From positions 1-64,000 of the forward strand of contig CASEZY010000003.1 of the NCBI GenBank assembly GCA_949292635.1: a stretch of DNA of 64,000 nt. Reading direction: 5' to 3'. This stretch comes from an uncultured Methanomassiliicoccales archaeon. Its GTDB lineage: Archaea; Thermoplasmatota; Thermoplasmata; Methanomassiliicoccales; Methanomethylophilaceae. Shown here one piece after another: positions 1 to 7,334 of the stretch. Within the stretch, counting starts at the first letter, position 1; each line of letters starts with the position of its first letter. The position numbers and the translations under genes were made by a program. Below the pieces are notes generated by a model. The model saw nothing but the letters and a program-made list of their open reading frames with translations. It had not been told where the DNA came from and did no database searches.

Positions 1-145
1 TAATACCTTTCTTTATAAATCTTTTAAATACCATATATAAAGAAGAATCAAAGATCCGTACGGTTACATCGCTGTAGTACTACAAACCGCAGATTTAGGA
101 TTCCTACAAAACTATGGAATCAAGGATGTTACGGCGGTGGGATGT
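1..145. other. AT-rich intergenic segment at the window edge
   Basis: No gene can be supported here. The stretch is much richer in A and T than the flanking coding DNA and has TATA-like elements (TTTATAA near 13-19 and TATATAA at 34-40), so it probably holds a promoter. Which gene it serves cannot be told, because the left neighbour is outside the window. An open frame running right from 114 is antisense to the membrane-protein gene and is not credible. Confidence 0.35.
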
Positions 146-715
146 TCAATCCTGCAGGTCGAAGGTGTCCCTGAGGTTCAAGCCTCCGCCGATCAGTGCC
201 AGCAGCCCTCCCGTCATGGTCACGAAGTTGCCGATCGATACCGTCACCGTGAGGGTATCCGCATCGATCATCCCCCTCACCAGATCCGCCGCCGTTCCGG
301 TGAACAGCCCAGCTCCGCCTCCCATGTACGTGAAGGCCATGGCGCAGGCGAAGGCGAGAAGACCCAGCACCATCTGCGCTGCGGGGATGATCCTGCCCTT
401 GGGCTCCCTGACGGTGCCGTATACCGATATCACGACACAAAGCACCCCGAACACAAGTGCCAGCAGCGGCAGGAACTTGGCGAATCCAAGGCCGTCGGAG
501 CCTATCCCCATGAACCCGGCGCCCTCGGTGAGCATGGACAGCCCCGTCGGCGACGACGACTGCCCGACGACGGGTTCGATGAGCACCCATCCCAGGAAGA
601 ATCCCATTGCCGACACGATGCCGCCGATGATCATCAGCAGCGAACCGTAGGTTATCTTCACGTTCCCGATGACGATCCCGGTGCCGATGCGCTTGGCGAT
701 GTCCGATACGGCCAT
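146..715 (-). CDS. Four-helix predicted membrane protein, family not recognised
   Basis: The 189-aa product has about four strongly hydrophobic segments (near residues 18-45, 80-100, 110-133 and 155-185) joined by short glycine-rich loops, so it should sit in the cytoplasmic membrane. No catalytic motif is visible and I do not recognise the family. The frame stays open upstream to about 1030, but the residues before the ATG at 715 read as the antisense-like shadow of the neighbouring gene, so 715 is taken as the start. It lies 35 bases after the 89-aa gene on the same strand and is probably cotranscribed with it. Confidence 0.6.
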   Translation of the reverse strand: MAVSDIAKRIGTGIVIGNVKITYGSLLMIIGGIVSAMGFFLGWVLIEPVVGQSSSPTGLSMLTEGAGFMGIGSDGLGFAKFLPLLALVFGVLCVVISVYGTVREPKGRIIPAAQMVLGLLAFACAMAFTYMGGGAGLFTGTAADLVRGMIDADTLTVTVSIGNFVTMTGGLLALIGGGLNLRDTFDLQD

Positions 716-750
716 GTCAACGACAAGGCGGACAAGGTAGTTAACCGCTT

Positions 751-1020
751 CTAGAGCTCCGCTCCCAAAAGGGCGTAGATCTCCCTGGCATATCTCAGTG
801 CCAGGTCCCCGTCCTCTATGCGGTAGAACAGCATGTTCCCCCTGGAATACAACGTGACGGAGATCCCGTTCCATCTGAACCTCACGAACTCGTTCCCGAA
901 CCTGGCGTCCGCCTTCAGCAGCGATTCTGCGGCATCCATGTCGATGTCCGGGCGCCGCCGGGGGTTCAGGAACACAGAATGTCCCTCGCACAGCCGCATC
1001 ATGCCGAAGTCGTCCTCCAT
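751..1020 (-). CDS. Small conserved-looking hypothetical protein (89 aa)
   Basis: The 89-aa product is soluble, with alternating beta-rich and charged segments (NGISVTLYSRGNMLFYRI, then a helical tail ending ALLGAEL). The strand-turn-strand-helix order is loosely reminiscent of half a TATA-binding-protein fold, but this is only an impression and no function is assigned. The ATG at 1020 is favoured because an AT-rich TATA-like stretch at about 1036-1046 gives a leaderless start. It is first in a two-gene leftward unit with the membrane protein and is divergent from the ABC operon. Confidence 0.6.
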   Translation of the reverse strand: MEDDFGMMRLCEGHSVFLNPRRRPDIDMDAAESLLKADARFGNEFVRFRWNGISVTLYSRGNMLFYRIEDGDLALRYAREIYALLGAEL

Positions 1021-1092
1021 GGCCCCACATGTTATGATAAGAATATCCCTCTGTCGATATCGTTTGAGTTCAAACTCGAATATTGCAAATTC

Positions 1093-1099
1093 TATTATA
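1093..1099 (+). promoter_or_regulatory. TATA element of the ABC/UroD operon
   Basis: TATTATA is centred at 1096, exactly 26 bases before the ATG at 1122, which predicts a leaderless mRNA. A small inverted repeat (GAGTT-CA-AACTC, 1066-1077) lies just upstream and could be a regulator site. Confidence 0.5.
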
Positions 1100-1121
1100 C
1101 CGAATACATTCTTCCCGATAC

Positions 1122-2021
1122 ATGAATCTCAGGACCCTCCGCCGCAGCGATGACGAGTTCATCCGCGACGCGATAATGTCTTCAGGAGAGGACGAGGCCG
1201 AACTCCCCGACAGCAAGGCCCGCAGCCTCTCGGTGACGCTTCTGTATGTCATCGCCGGCATCGTCATCTGCCTGGCGGTGTGGTGGATCTTCGCCGAGGT
1301 CTACAACTCCTTCGCAGCTCGCGTGATAACCTTCCCCACCCCGCCGGAATGCTTCGCCAGGGTGTTCGAGATGTTCGCCGAAGGGTTCAGCATCCTGGGT
1401 AGCGACATCGGCACCCATGTGCTGAACAGCCTCAGGAGATGGGTGGAAGGGTTCCTGATCGCGTTGGTGATCGGTCTGGCGATAGGGGTCGCCATGGGCT
1501 GGAGTTCGAGGATATACCGTCTGGCCTCCGTGCCGGTGAACATCCTGCAGACGATCCCGGGACTGGCCTGGTACCCGGTGTGCATACTCATGTTCGGCCT
1601 GGGCGAGAACTCCGCGCTGTTCATCATCGCCGTCACCGCCATCTCCCCTATAGCCATCAACGTGGCCTCCGGATTGAGGAGGGTTCCCCAGGTGAACCTG
1701 AGGGTGGCCCAGATGTGCGGCAAATCCAGGATGGACACCTTCTCCGAGGTCCTGCTGCCTTATGCGGCCATCGACTTCATCAACGGCATACGCATCGCCA
1801 TGGCCAACGCCTGGAGGATGCTGATCGCCGCGGAGATGGTCGTCGGGGTGGCCGTGGGTCTCGGCTACGCGATACAGATCGAGACGGCGTACATGGATTA
1901 CGTCACAGCCTTCGCTTGCATCCTGATCATATGCGTCATCGGTTTGGTGATCGACAAGCTGATCCTGGCCAACGTGGAATCATATGCATCAAAGAGACTC
2001 GGACTGGAGGCGTCGGCATGA
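1122..2021 (+). CDS. ABC transporter permease, NitT/TauT-like
   Basis: The 299-aa inner-membrane permease is of the SsuC/TauC/nitrate type. After a charged cytoplasmic N-terminus, a first helix (about residues 35-57) is followed by five more segments. The cytoplasmic coupling loop reads SGLRRVPQVNLRVAQMCGKS near residues 185-204, ahead of AMANAWRMLIAAEM, which is typical of the BPD_transp_1 fold. The ATG at 1122 is chosen over the upstream frame opening at 1083 because of its perfectly spaced TATA box. Its stop overlaps the ATPase start by four bases (ATGA). With the next two genes it forms a complete importer. The substrate is unknown. Confidence 0.88.
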   Translation: MNLRTLRRSDDEFIRDAIMSSGEDEAELPDSKARSLSVTLLYVIAGIVICLAVWWIFAEVYNSFAARVITFPTPPECFARVFEMFAEGFSILGSDIGTHVLNSLRRWVEGFLIALVIGLAIGVAMGWSSRIYRLASVPVNILQTIPGLAWYPVCILMFGLGENSALFIIAVTAISPIAINVASGLRRVPQVNLRVAQMCGKSRMDTFSEVLLPYAAIDFINGIRIAMANAWRMLIAAEMVVGVAVGLGYAIQIETAYMDYVTAFACILIICVIGLVIDKLILANVESYASKRLGLEASA

Positions 2022-2821
2022 GCGTTCTCGAAGCGGAAGGGGTTTGGAAGGCCTTCGCGGACAGGAGGCGCACCAGGGCCCGGGTGGTGCTGAAGGATGT
2101 GACGCTCAGGGTGGAGGAGAACGAGTTCGTCTGCATACTGGGTCCTTCCGGCTGCGGGAAGACCACATTGCTGAACCTGTTGGCAGGGTTCGACAGACCC
2201 ATGGAGGGTCATGTGCGCTACCGCGGCGAGGAGGTCACCGGACCCTCGTCTCAGAGGGCGATGGTGTTCCAGGAGTTCAGTCTCCTGCCGTGGATGAACG
2301 TCCTGGGCAACGTGGAGTTCGCCATATCCAAGGATATCAGGGATCCCGATGCAAGGAGGGAGAAGGCCATGCACTACCTGAGGATGGTGGGTTTGGAGGC
2401 CTTCGCCGACCAGATGCCCGCCTCGTTGTCGGGAGGGATGAAGCAGAGGGTGGCCATCGCCCGCACCCTGGCGATGGAACCGGACGTGCTGCTGATGGAC
2501 GAGCCCTTCTCCAGTCTCGACGAGCAGACCAAGAGCCACCTGGACAACGAACTGAAGAGGATCTGGAACATGGACCGCAAGACCGTGGTGTTCATCACCC
2601 ACAGCATCGACGAGGCCATGCTGATGGCCACCCGCATCATCATGCTGTCCGCCTCCCCCGGCCGCATCTCCAGGGAATGGGTATTGGACCCGTCGGAGGA
2701 GCGGGACCCGTTATCGGACCGCTTCATCAAGCTGAAGAAGGAGATCCTCTCCGAATTGAGCCTCTGTTCCTGCACGTCCACCGGCCCGAAGATCATCACC
2801 GTGGAGGACCTGATATCATGA
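2018..2821 (+). CDS. ABC transporter ATP-binding protein, NitT/TauT-like
   Basis: The 267-aa ATPase energises the importer. Walker A is GPSGCGKTT (residues 42-50), the Q-loop is VFQEF (83-87), the signature is LSGGMKQR (137-144) and Walker B ends LMDEP (159-163), with SSLD after it and the switch histidine in ITHS. The order and spacing match SsuB/TauB/NrtD ATPases, normally about 250-270 aa. The C-terminal 30 residues include a CSC pair and are not part of the core fold. Start and stop overlap the flanking genes by ATGA, indicating translational coupling. Confidence 0.92.
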   Translation: MSVLEAEGVWKAFADRRRTRARVVLKDVTLRVEENEFVCILGPSGCGKTTLLNLLAGFDRPMEGHVRYRGEEVTGPSSQRAMVFQEFSLLPWMNVLGNVEFAISKDIRDPDARREKAMHYLRMVGLEAFADQMPASLSGGMKQRVAIARTLAMEPDVLLMDEPFSSLDEQTKSHLDNELKRIWNMDRKTVVFITHSIDEAMLMATRIIMLSASPGRISREWVLDPSEERDPLSDRFIKLKKEILSELSLCSCTSTGPKIITVEDLIS

Positions 2822-3939
2822 GCAGGAAGGCCATGGCCGTGCTCGCGGTGTATGTGATCATGGTGGCGGGGGCCGTCGCCGTGGTGGGCTCTCACGTGAG
2901 CGCCAACGACGACGCCGACATCTCCATAGCGGTTGGCACCAAGAATTGTTACGAGCCCATGTGGATCGCCGAGAGGCTCGGGTATTACGCGGACGAGGGC
3001 ATCACCGTCAAGTCCAACTATGTGGACGGCGGCGGCAACGCCTCCGTATCGCTGATGGAAGGAAGCTCGGACATCACACTGGTGGGTGCGGACCCTGCCA
3101 TCAGGATGATCGCCAGGGGCGGAGTCGTACTTGTGGCAGGCATAGAGATGCCGGTGAAGGATTCCTCCAGGGAGTTCGCCTATCGCAGTGGTCTGGGCAT
3201 CGATCTGAACGACGCTTCCACCTTGTTGAACAGGAACGCCGACGGCACATCCACCGTCAAGGTCCGCTGCGGCATGGACACCGCCACCGGATACTACTCC
3301 GGATATCTGATGTATCTGTACGATCAGATGCAGATGGGCAACATAACCGAAGCCGAGTATCAACTTCTGGGTGCGGTCAACGACGGCAGCAACGGCGGCG
3401 GTGTCGTCCATGTGGAGTTCGCCAACCAGGCGGTGGCCTTGGTGAACGGGGACGTGGAGATGATCACCAGCGGGAACACGGTGTTCATCGCCGAGAGTGC
3501 GGATGTGGAGATCGAGCTCGGAACATATTCCCTGCCGTCAAGCGGAGGCACCTGCTACATCTTCGCCTCCGAGGACACCTACAACAACAACTATGACAAT
3601 CTTGTGAGGGTCCTGAGGGCCTTCGACAGGGCATGCCTGTACATCCAGAGTGACGAGACCCGTCAGGGTGCGGCGGAGATGTGCGCCCGTTACTACGGAG
3701 CGACGGGATGGACGGTGGAGACCCAGTTGGAATTCTTCGAGGGCAACTTCTGGGACATCTGCATGGTCACCGACGTTGAGGGAGACCTGTCCATCAAGGC
3801 GTATCTTCTGGGATACGAGAACCTCGACTATGAGAGCGCGGTGAGGGTGGATGCGGTGCGCGATGCGCATATAGGCGTCACGCAGTACGATGGCCTGTAC
3901 ATGTACGATCTGAACGAAAGGAAGCTGGTGGAAGCATGA
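2818..3939 (+). CDS. ABC substrate-binding protein, NMT1/SsuA-like
   Basis: The 373-aa protein begins with one hydrophobic segment (residues 5-25) that would export or anchor it outside the membrane. A periplasmic-binding-like fold of the NMT1/THI5/TauA type follows: NCYEPMWIAERLGYYADEG (from about residue 42) is the classical first strand-helix, and GSSDITLVGADPAIRM is the ligand-loop equivalent. NMT1-type receptors bind sulfonates, nitrate, pyrimidines or other small organics, and the sequence does not say which. It is coupled by ATGA to the ATPase and to the UroD-like gene, so the imported compound is probably handled by that enzyme. Confidence 0.82.
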   Translation: MSRKAMAVLAVYVIMVAGAVAVVGSHVSANDDADISIAVGTKNCYEPMWIAERLGYYADEGITVKSNYVDGGGNASVSLMEGSSDITLVGADPAIRMIARGGVVLVAGIEMPVKDSSREFAYRSGLGIDLNDASTLLNRNADGTSTVKVRCGMDTATGYYSGYLMYLYDQMQMGNITEAEYQLLGAVNDGSNGGGVVHVEFANQAVALVNGDVEMITSGNTVFIAESADVEIELGTYSLPSSGGTCYIFASEDTYNNNYDNLVRVLRAFDRACLYIQSDETRQGAAEMCARYYGATGWTVETQLEFFEGNFWDICMVTDVEGDLSIKAYLLGYENLDYESAVRVDAVRDAHIGVTQYDGLYMYDLNERKLVEA

Positions 3940-4967
3940 GGACACCCCGTGAGATATTCGTCTCTGCGTTGTCCATGGAGGACACCGAGAGGGTGCCATT
4001 CTGTCCCCGCGACCTTACCTTGGGATTGGACGCGCTCGATGTGCGTACGGACTCTGTCTTCGGCGAGAGATACGATTCCAAACTCTCGGTAGCATGTGTG
4101 TTGGCACTTCAGGAGATGGTGGGTCACGACGTGACCATGGGGTGCATCTGCTCATACGGGCTGGAGGTCTTCGGCGGGGAGATGAAGTACCCGCCGGACG
4201 GGATCCCCTATGCCTCAGGATATCCGTTCGACGATATCGACCGTCTGGATCTGTACCAACCGGAGCAGATCGTCGGTGACAGGATGCGTGCCATGAGGGT
4301 AACGTGTGAGGCGGTCAGGGACAAACGTCCGGATCTGGGTCTTTGCATAAATATCCCCGGTCCGGTGACCATGGCCGGCTTCTCCAGGAAGCTGGAGACA
4401 TTCATGATGGACATGATCGAGAACCCGGACCTGGTGTCGAAGCTGGTATCGTTCTGCACCGACGCGCTGATAGTTCAGGCGGAGTACATGAGCGACGGCA
4501 TCGCCGACGCCGTTTATCTGGCGTCTGCGTCGGACAACCCGGACATGATGGGGGACGACGACTACCGCAGGCATTCCCTTCCCGCGGTGAGATGCATCGT
4601 CGATCGTTTGCACGATCTGGAGATACCCTCGATCTTCCACCCCCATGGTGTGTTCTCCACCGAGGACCGTCATGATCTGCTGATGGAATCCGCATCCGTG
4701 GCCGACGGTTTCCAGTTCGCTGAAGGGAACGATCCCCTGCCGATCGCGGGATCATGCAGGGACACCTGCGCACTGCTGGGCGGGGTCAACGGCTACTCGT
4801 CCCTATTGCTGGGGCCGGAGGAGAGGATTATCAGGGATGTGGACCGTTTCCTGGACGAGATGGAAGGAACACACTACATCATGACATGCTCCTGCTCGGT
4901 CAACCGCGGATTGCCCATAGAGAATCTCAGGGTGGTGGCGGAGGAGCTGCGGAGGCGCTCCTCGTGA
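3936..4967 (+). CDS. UroD/MtaA-family protein with His-x-His site, copy 1
   Basis: The 343-aa protein belongs to the uroporphyrinogen decarboxylase / methylcobamide:coenzyme M methyltransferase superfamily. Visible landmarks are FGGEMKYP near 79-86, INIPGPVTMAG at 138-148, ASDNPD at 198-203, HPHG at 235-238 and CSCSVNRGLPIEN at 318-330. Authentic MtaA/MtbA bind zinc with His-x-Cys plus a late Cys. Here the first pair is His-x-His (H235, H237) and the late Cys is kept (C318 or C320). Uroporphyrinogen decarboxylation is unlikely, since copies embedded in ABC operons usually act on methyl groups or corrinoids. It is fourth in the operon, with ATGA coupling to the binding protein and GTGA coupling to the GTPase. 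The true substrate is unknown. Confidence 0.8.
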   Translation: MRTPREIFVSALSMEDTERVPFCPRDLTLGLDALDVRTDSVFGERYDSKLSVACVLALQEMVGHDVTMGCICSYGLEVFGGEMKYPPDGIPYASGYPFDDIDRLDLYQPEQIVGDRMRAMRVTCEAVRDKRPDLGLCINIPGPVTMAGFSRKLETFMMDMIENPDLVSKLVSFCTDALIVQAEYMSDGIADAVYLASASDNPDMMGDDDYRRHSLPAVRCIVDRLHDLEIPSIFHPHGVFSTEDRHDLLMESASVADGFQFAEGNDPLPIAGSCRDTCALLGGVNGYSSLLLGPEERIIRDVDRFLDEMEGTHYIMTCSCSVNRGLPIENLRVVAEELRRRSS

Positions 4968-5575
4968 GATTGGTGGTGTTGGCCGGCCTCCGCGGGTCCG
5001 GGAAGACTTCCTGCCTGCTGGCGGCATCGAGGTACATCGACACGCCCATCGATTTCATCGCCAACAATCCCGAATCCCAGGAGATGATGTCCCCAGTCTG
5101 CAGGCGCACGGACAACTTCCCTTTCAAATCCCCGTGCGCCAGGGTCCGTCAGTTCAGGTTCAGGTACGACCTGATGATGGAGGGGTCGCCGGAACTGCTG
5201 GTGTGCGAACCCCCCGGCACCTGCGAGGACGAATCATCCCCGATGATCAATCCCGTGTTCGTGAAGGACCGGGGCAAGGTGTCCTTCGGCCCTCTGATCA
5301 CATTCTTCGAACCGGAGAAGGTGTTGGAGGGTCTCACGTCCAAGACCGTTCAGGGCCGCAGGCTCCGCAACATGGCGGATGAGTCGGATGCGGCCGTGGT
5401 CGCACACAGCGAATCCCTCACCGACGCGCAGCGGGTTTCCATCGCTGAGACGCTACGTTCGGTGAATCCGGACATCGAGGTGCTGTTCGTGTCCTTGGAC
5501 ACGGGAGAGGGCATCCAGTGTCTTGCACGGCTGATAGAATCCGAAGGATCCTACACGCGCCCGCTGTTCAACTGA
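4964..5575 (+). CDS. P-loop GTPase-like protein related to CobW/HypB group
   Basis: With the GTG at 4964 the product is 203 aa. The P-loop GLRGSGKTS (residues 8-16) and a strand ending LLVCEPPG (a Walker-B-like region close to the CobW vEptG strand) place it among SIMIBI-class NTPases. The metal-binding CxCC of COG0523 is missing (SPCARVRQ stands in the corresponding region) and there is no C-terminal CobW domain. GTG is chosen because it overlaps the UroD stop as GTGA and because sequence upstream in this frame is a shadow of copy 1. A role in metal or corrinoid delivery to the UroD partner, or in reactivation, is inference. Its 3' end overlaps the convergent copy 2 by 25 bases. Confidence 0.7.
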   Translation: MRLVVLAGLRGSGKTSCLLAASRYIDTPIDFIANNPESQEMMSPVCRRTDNFPFKSPCARVRQFRFRYDLMMEGSPELLVCEPPGTCEDESSPMINPVFVKDRGKVSFGPLITFFEPEKVLEGLTSKTVQGRRLRNMADESDAAVVAHSESLTDAQRVSIAETLRSVNPDIEVLFVSLDTGEGIQCLARLIESEGSYTRPLFN

Positions 5576-6582
5576 CGGACGGTGTCCGTCATCGTCCTTA
5601 TGTTCTCCAGCGGGACGCCTCTGTGCAGCGAGCAGGATGCGGAGAATATGTACGGTACATCGGATAGTCCGCGGACGTAGGTCTCCGTCTCATTCCTTAT
5701 CTCCTCCTCGGATCCTGTCATCAGCGTCGGCACTATGTCCGTTCCGCCCATGAAGGAGACCTTCCCCTTCAGGGATGATGTCATGACCCTGATGTCGCAT
5801 CTTTCAGCGAAGTGGAAGCAGTCGCATCCGGTGTCCTCGACAAGATGACCCAGATCCTTCTTATCTGAGAACAGTTCCCCGTGGGGATGCCAAATGCACG
5901 GCAGCCCCTTGCTCTTGAATATGTTGACAAATCCCTTGGTGTGACGTACTGAAACCGATTCGAACACCTCCTCACCGAAGAGGTCGGGATTGTCGGTGGC
6001 CGCCGCCAGCAGTCCGGCGTCGATGCTCCCGTCCCTGTGCATGAGATCCACCACAGATTCGGTGTTGCTCCTGCAGAATGATATCAGCTCCTCAAGCACA
6101 TCTGTATCTGTCTGGCACATCATGGACACGTTCTCGATACCGGCGAGAACCCCTGCCTTGGTCAGCGGTCCGGTGACGTTGGCCACCACCGCCGCGTCCG
6201 TCAATCCTCTGACGATCTTGTACGATTCGATGGCATCCAATGCGATGCCACGCGGTTCCGGGTCCAGGGAAGAGAAATCCGTCATACCATTCAAGGGATG
6301 GGTCAGCGGGGCGGTGATCCCCCTCTTGGGATACTTCATCTCCCCGCCGTACTGCTCCACGATGAAGGCAGGTGAGTGGCAACAGCCGATCACAGCGTCC
6401 TGTCCGGTGAAGCGAGAGAATCCGACGATGCACCTCGCCGACTGACCGGCATCGAACCTCCCCTTCGATAACACGGAATCGGTGTCCACGTCCGCCAGGT
6501 CCATGCATAATGTCATATCCCTGAGGAACACGGGTCTGGGCGTCACGTCGCCCCTCAGCGCCGATAAGAAACCATCGCGCAA
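5551..6582 (-). CDS. UroD/MtaA-family protein with His-x-His site, copy 2
   Basis: This is a second 343-aa UroD-superfamily protein, clearly paralogous to copy 1. It shares YGGEMKYP (78-85), NVTGPLTKAG (135-144), ATDNPD (195-200), WHPHG (231-235) and CSLHRGVPLEN (317-327). It too replaces the expected His-x-Cys of MtaA/MtbA by His-x-His (H232, H234) and keeps the late Cys317. It lies four bases after the 178-aa gene on the same strand and converges on the rightward ABC operon. Two diverged copies of equal length suggest a heterodimer or two related substrates. This is family-level evidence only; the reaction is not known. Confidence 0.8.
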   Translation of the reverse strand: MRDGFLSALRGDVTPRPVFLRDMTLCMDLADVDTDSVLSKGRFDAGQSARCIVGFSRFTGQDAVIGCCHSPAFIVEQYGGEMKYPKRGITAPLTHPLNGMTDFSSLDPEPRGIALDAIESYKIVRGLTDAAVVANVTGPLTKAGVLAGIENVSMMCQTDTDVLEELISFCRSNTESVVDLMHRDGSIDAGLLAAATDNPDLFGEEVFESVSVRHTKGFVNIFKSKGLPCIWHPHGELFSDKKDLGHLVEDTGCDCFHFAERCDIRVMTSSLKGKVSFMGGTDIVPTLMTGSEEEIRNETETYVRGLSDVPYIFSASCSLHRGVPLENIRTMTDTVRQLNSGRV

Positions 6583-6586
6583 CGGC

Positions 6587-7123
6587 TCACCCGTCGAACC
6601 CGATGATCAACGAGAAAAGTCTGGTGCCTACGGGCAGGTTGTGCAGCCCTTTGAGGTACGTGTCCGATATGACCGTGGGCGAAGCGCCTATGGCGCCTTC
6701 GAATCCGGAGCGTATGAGCTGGGGGATCTCGAAGGGGTACAGCACGAAACGCTCCTCCCCGGTGCCCACCGTCTCCGGGAACACCACGAAGTCCTCGGAT
6801 ACCCAGATGACATCGGTGCGTCCCCTGTATTCCTCCATCTCCTCCGGGAAGATGGTCTTGCCCATGATCGTGCCGTCGTCGCAGGTGAGCACCACCCTCG
6901 GATGGTATTCGTGCTGGAACTCGTCGGTGTAGAATGCGCAGAAGCGGTGCTCCTTCTCCGCCACCACCTTGCAGCCGACGTTCTCGTACTCCTGGTTGTT
7001 CTGGGTGAGAACGCTGCCTTCGATCTCCAGTATCTTCCTGACCTCTTCATCGCTCAGACCCCAGGTGCTGTGGATCCCTTCCACGGTGGAGAAGAAGTCC
7101 ATGGCCTGTTCCAGACGTCCCAT
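6587..7123 (-). CDS. Hypothetical protein, 178 aa, first gene of the copy-2 UroD operon
   Basis: This soluble 178-aa protein is not recognised. The N-terminus is helical (residues 1-35), followed by mixed strands with an aromatic/His-rich patch (FCAFYTDEFQHEYHPR, 61-76) and a proline-containing C-terminal half. No metal site or nucleotide loop is obvious. The ATG at 7123 is supported by a TATA element (TTTATA, 7147-7152) centred 26 bases upstream. The four-base gap to the UroD-like gene implies a joint function, perhaps as a partner subunit. Confidence 0.65.
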   Translation of the reverse strand: MGRLEQAMDFFSTVEGIHSTWGLSDEEVRKILEIEGSVLTQNNQEYENVGCKVVAEKEHRFCAFYTDEFQHEYHPRVVLTCDDGTIMGKTIFPEEMEEYRGRTDVIWVSEDFVVFPETVGTGEERFVLYPFEIPQLIRSGFEGAIGASPTVISDTYLKGLHNLPVGTRLFSLIIGFDG

Positions 7124-7146
7124 GGGGTCCGGATGGATGTAATCTA

Positions 7147-7152
7147 TTTATA
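7147..7152. promoter_or_regulatory. Shared bidirectional TATA element
   Basis: TTTATA is centred at 7149.5. Twenty-six bases to the left is the ATG at 7123 (leaderless leftward transcript). Twenty-six bases to the right is about 7176, immediately before the inverted repeat at 7177. One element can therefore serve both the UroD operon and the symporter operon. Confidence 0.5.
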
Positions 7153-7176
7153 CAAAGTTCGGCATGGGGGCGATAC

Positions 7177-7195
7177 CGTGCTAAGTGTTAGCACG
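7177..7195. promoter_or_regulatory. Perfect inverted repeat, candidate repressor operator of the symporter operon
   Basis: CGTGCTAA-GTG-TTAGCACG has 8-base arms and a 3-base spacer. It begins one base after the predicted rightward transcription start (about 7176) and ends 16 bases before the ATG of the accessory peptide, the place where an archaeal repressor would block polymerase. The arms resemble those of the bacterial CIRCE element but in opposite order, so this is not a CIRCE site. Confidence 0.55.
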
Positions 7196-7211
7196 CAACA
7201 AGGTGAATCAG

Positions 7212-7334
7212 ATGTCTCTGTTCGGAATACCCGACCCCTGGATCTGGATGGCGTACGTGGGCAGCTTCGCCTGCGTGGCCTTCTGTGCGATCTGGTACTG
7301 GCTCAAGAAGGACGAGGTGGAAGAGGATGAGTAG
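7212..7334 (+). CDS. Small symporter-associated membrane peptide (40 aa)
   Basis: The 40-residue product (from MSLFGIPDPWIWMAYV) has a single transmembrane helix and a lysine/acidic tail ending EVEEDE. Peptides of this form, with an N-terminal IPDPW-type motif, occur directly before sodium:solute symporters in many prokaryotes and are called small accessory proteins. AAGGTGA at 7200-7206 is a well-placed ribosome binding site. The reading frame overlaps the symporter start by eight bases, so the two are translationally coupled. Confidence 0.78.
   Translation: MSLFGIPDPWIWMAYVGSFACVAFCAIWYWLKKDEVEEDE

Noticed and set aside
3936-6582. True uroporphyrinogen decarboxylases (HemE)
   Set aside because: Two copies in a transport locus, no heme genes nearby and a His-x-His plus late Cys site fit the methyltransferase branch better.
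7177-7195. CIRCE/HrcA heat-shock element
   Set aside because: The arms resemble CIRCE but in reversed order and with a 3-base instead of 9-base spacer.
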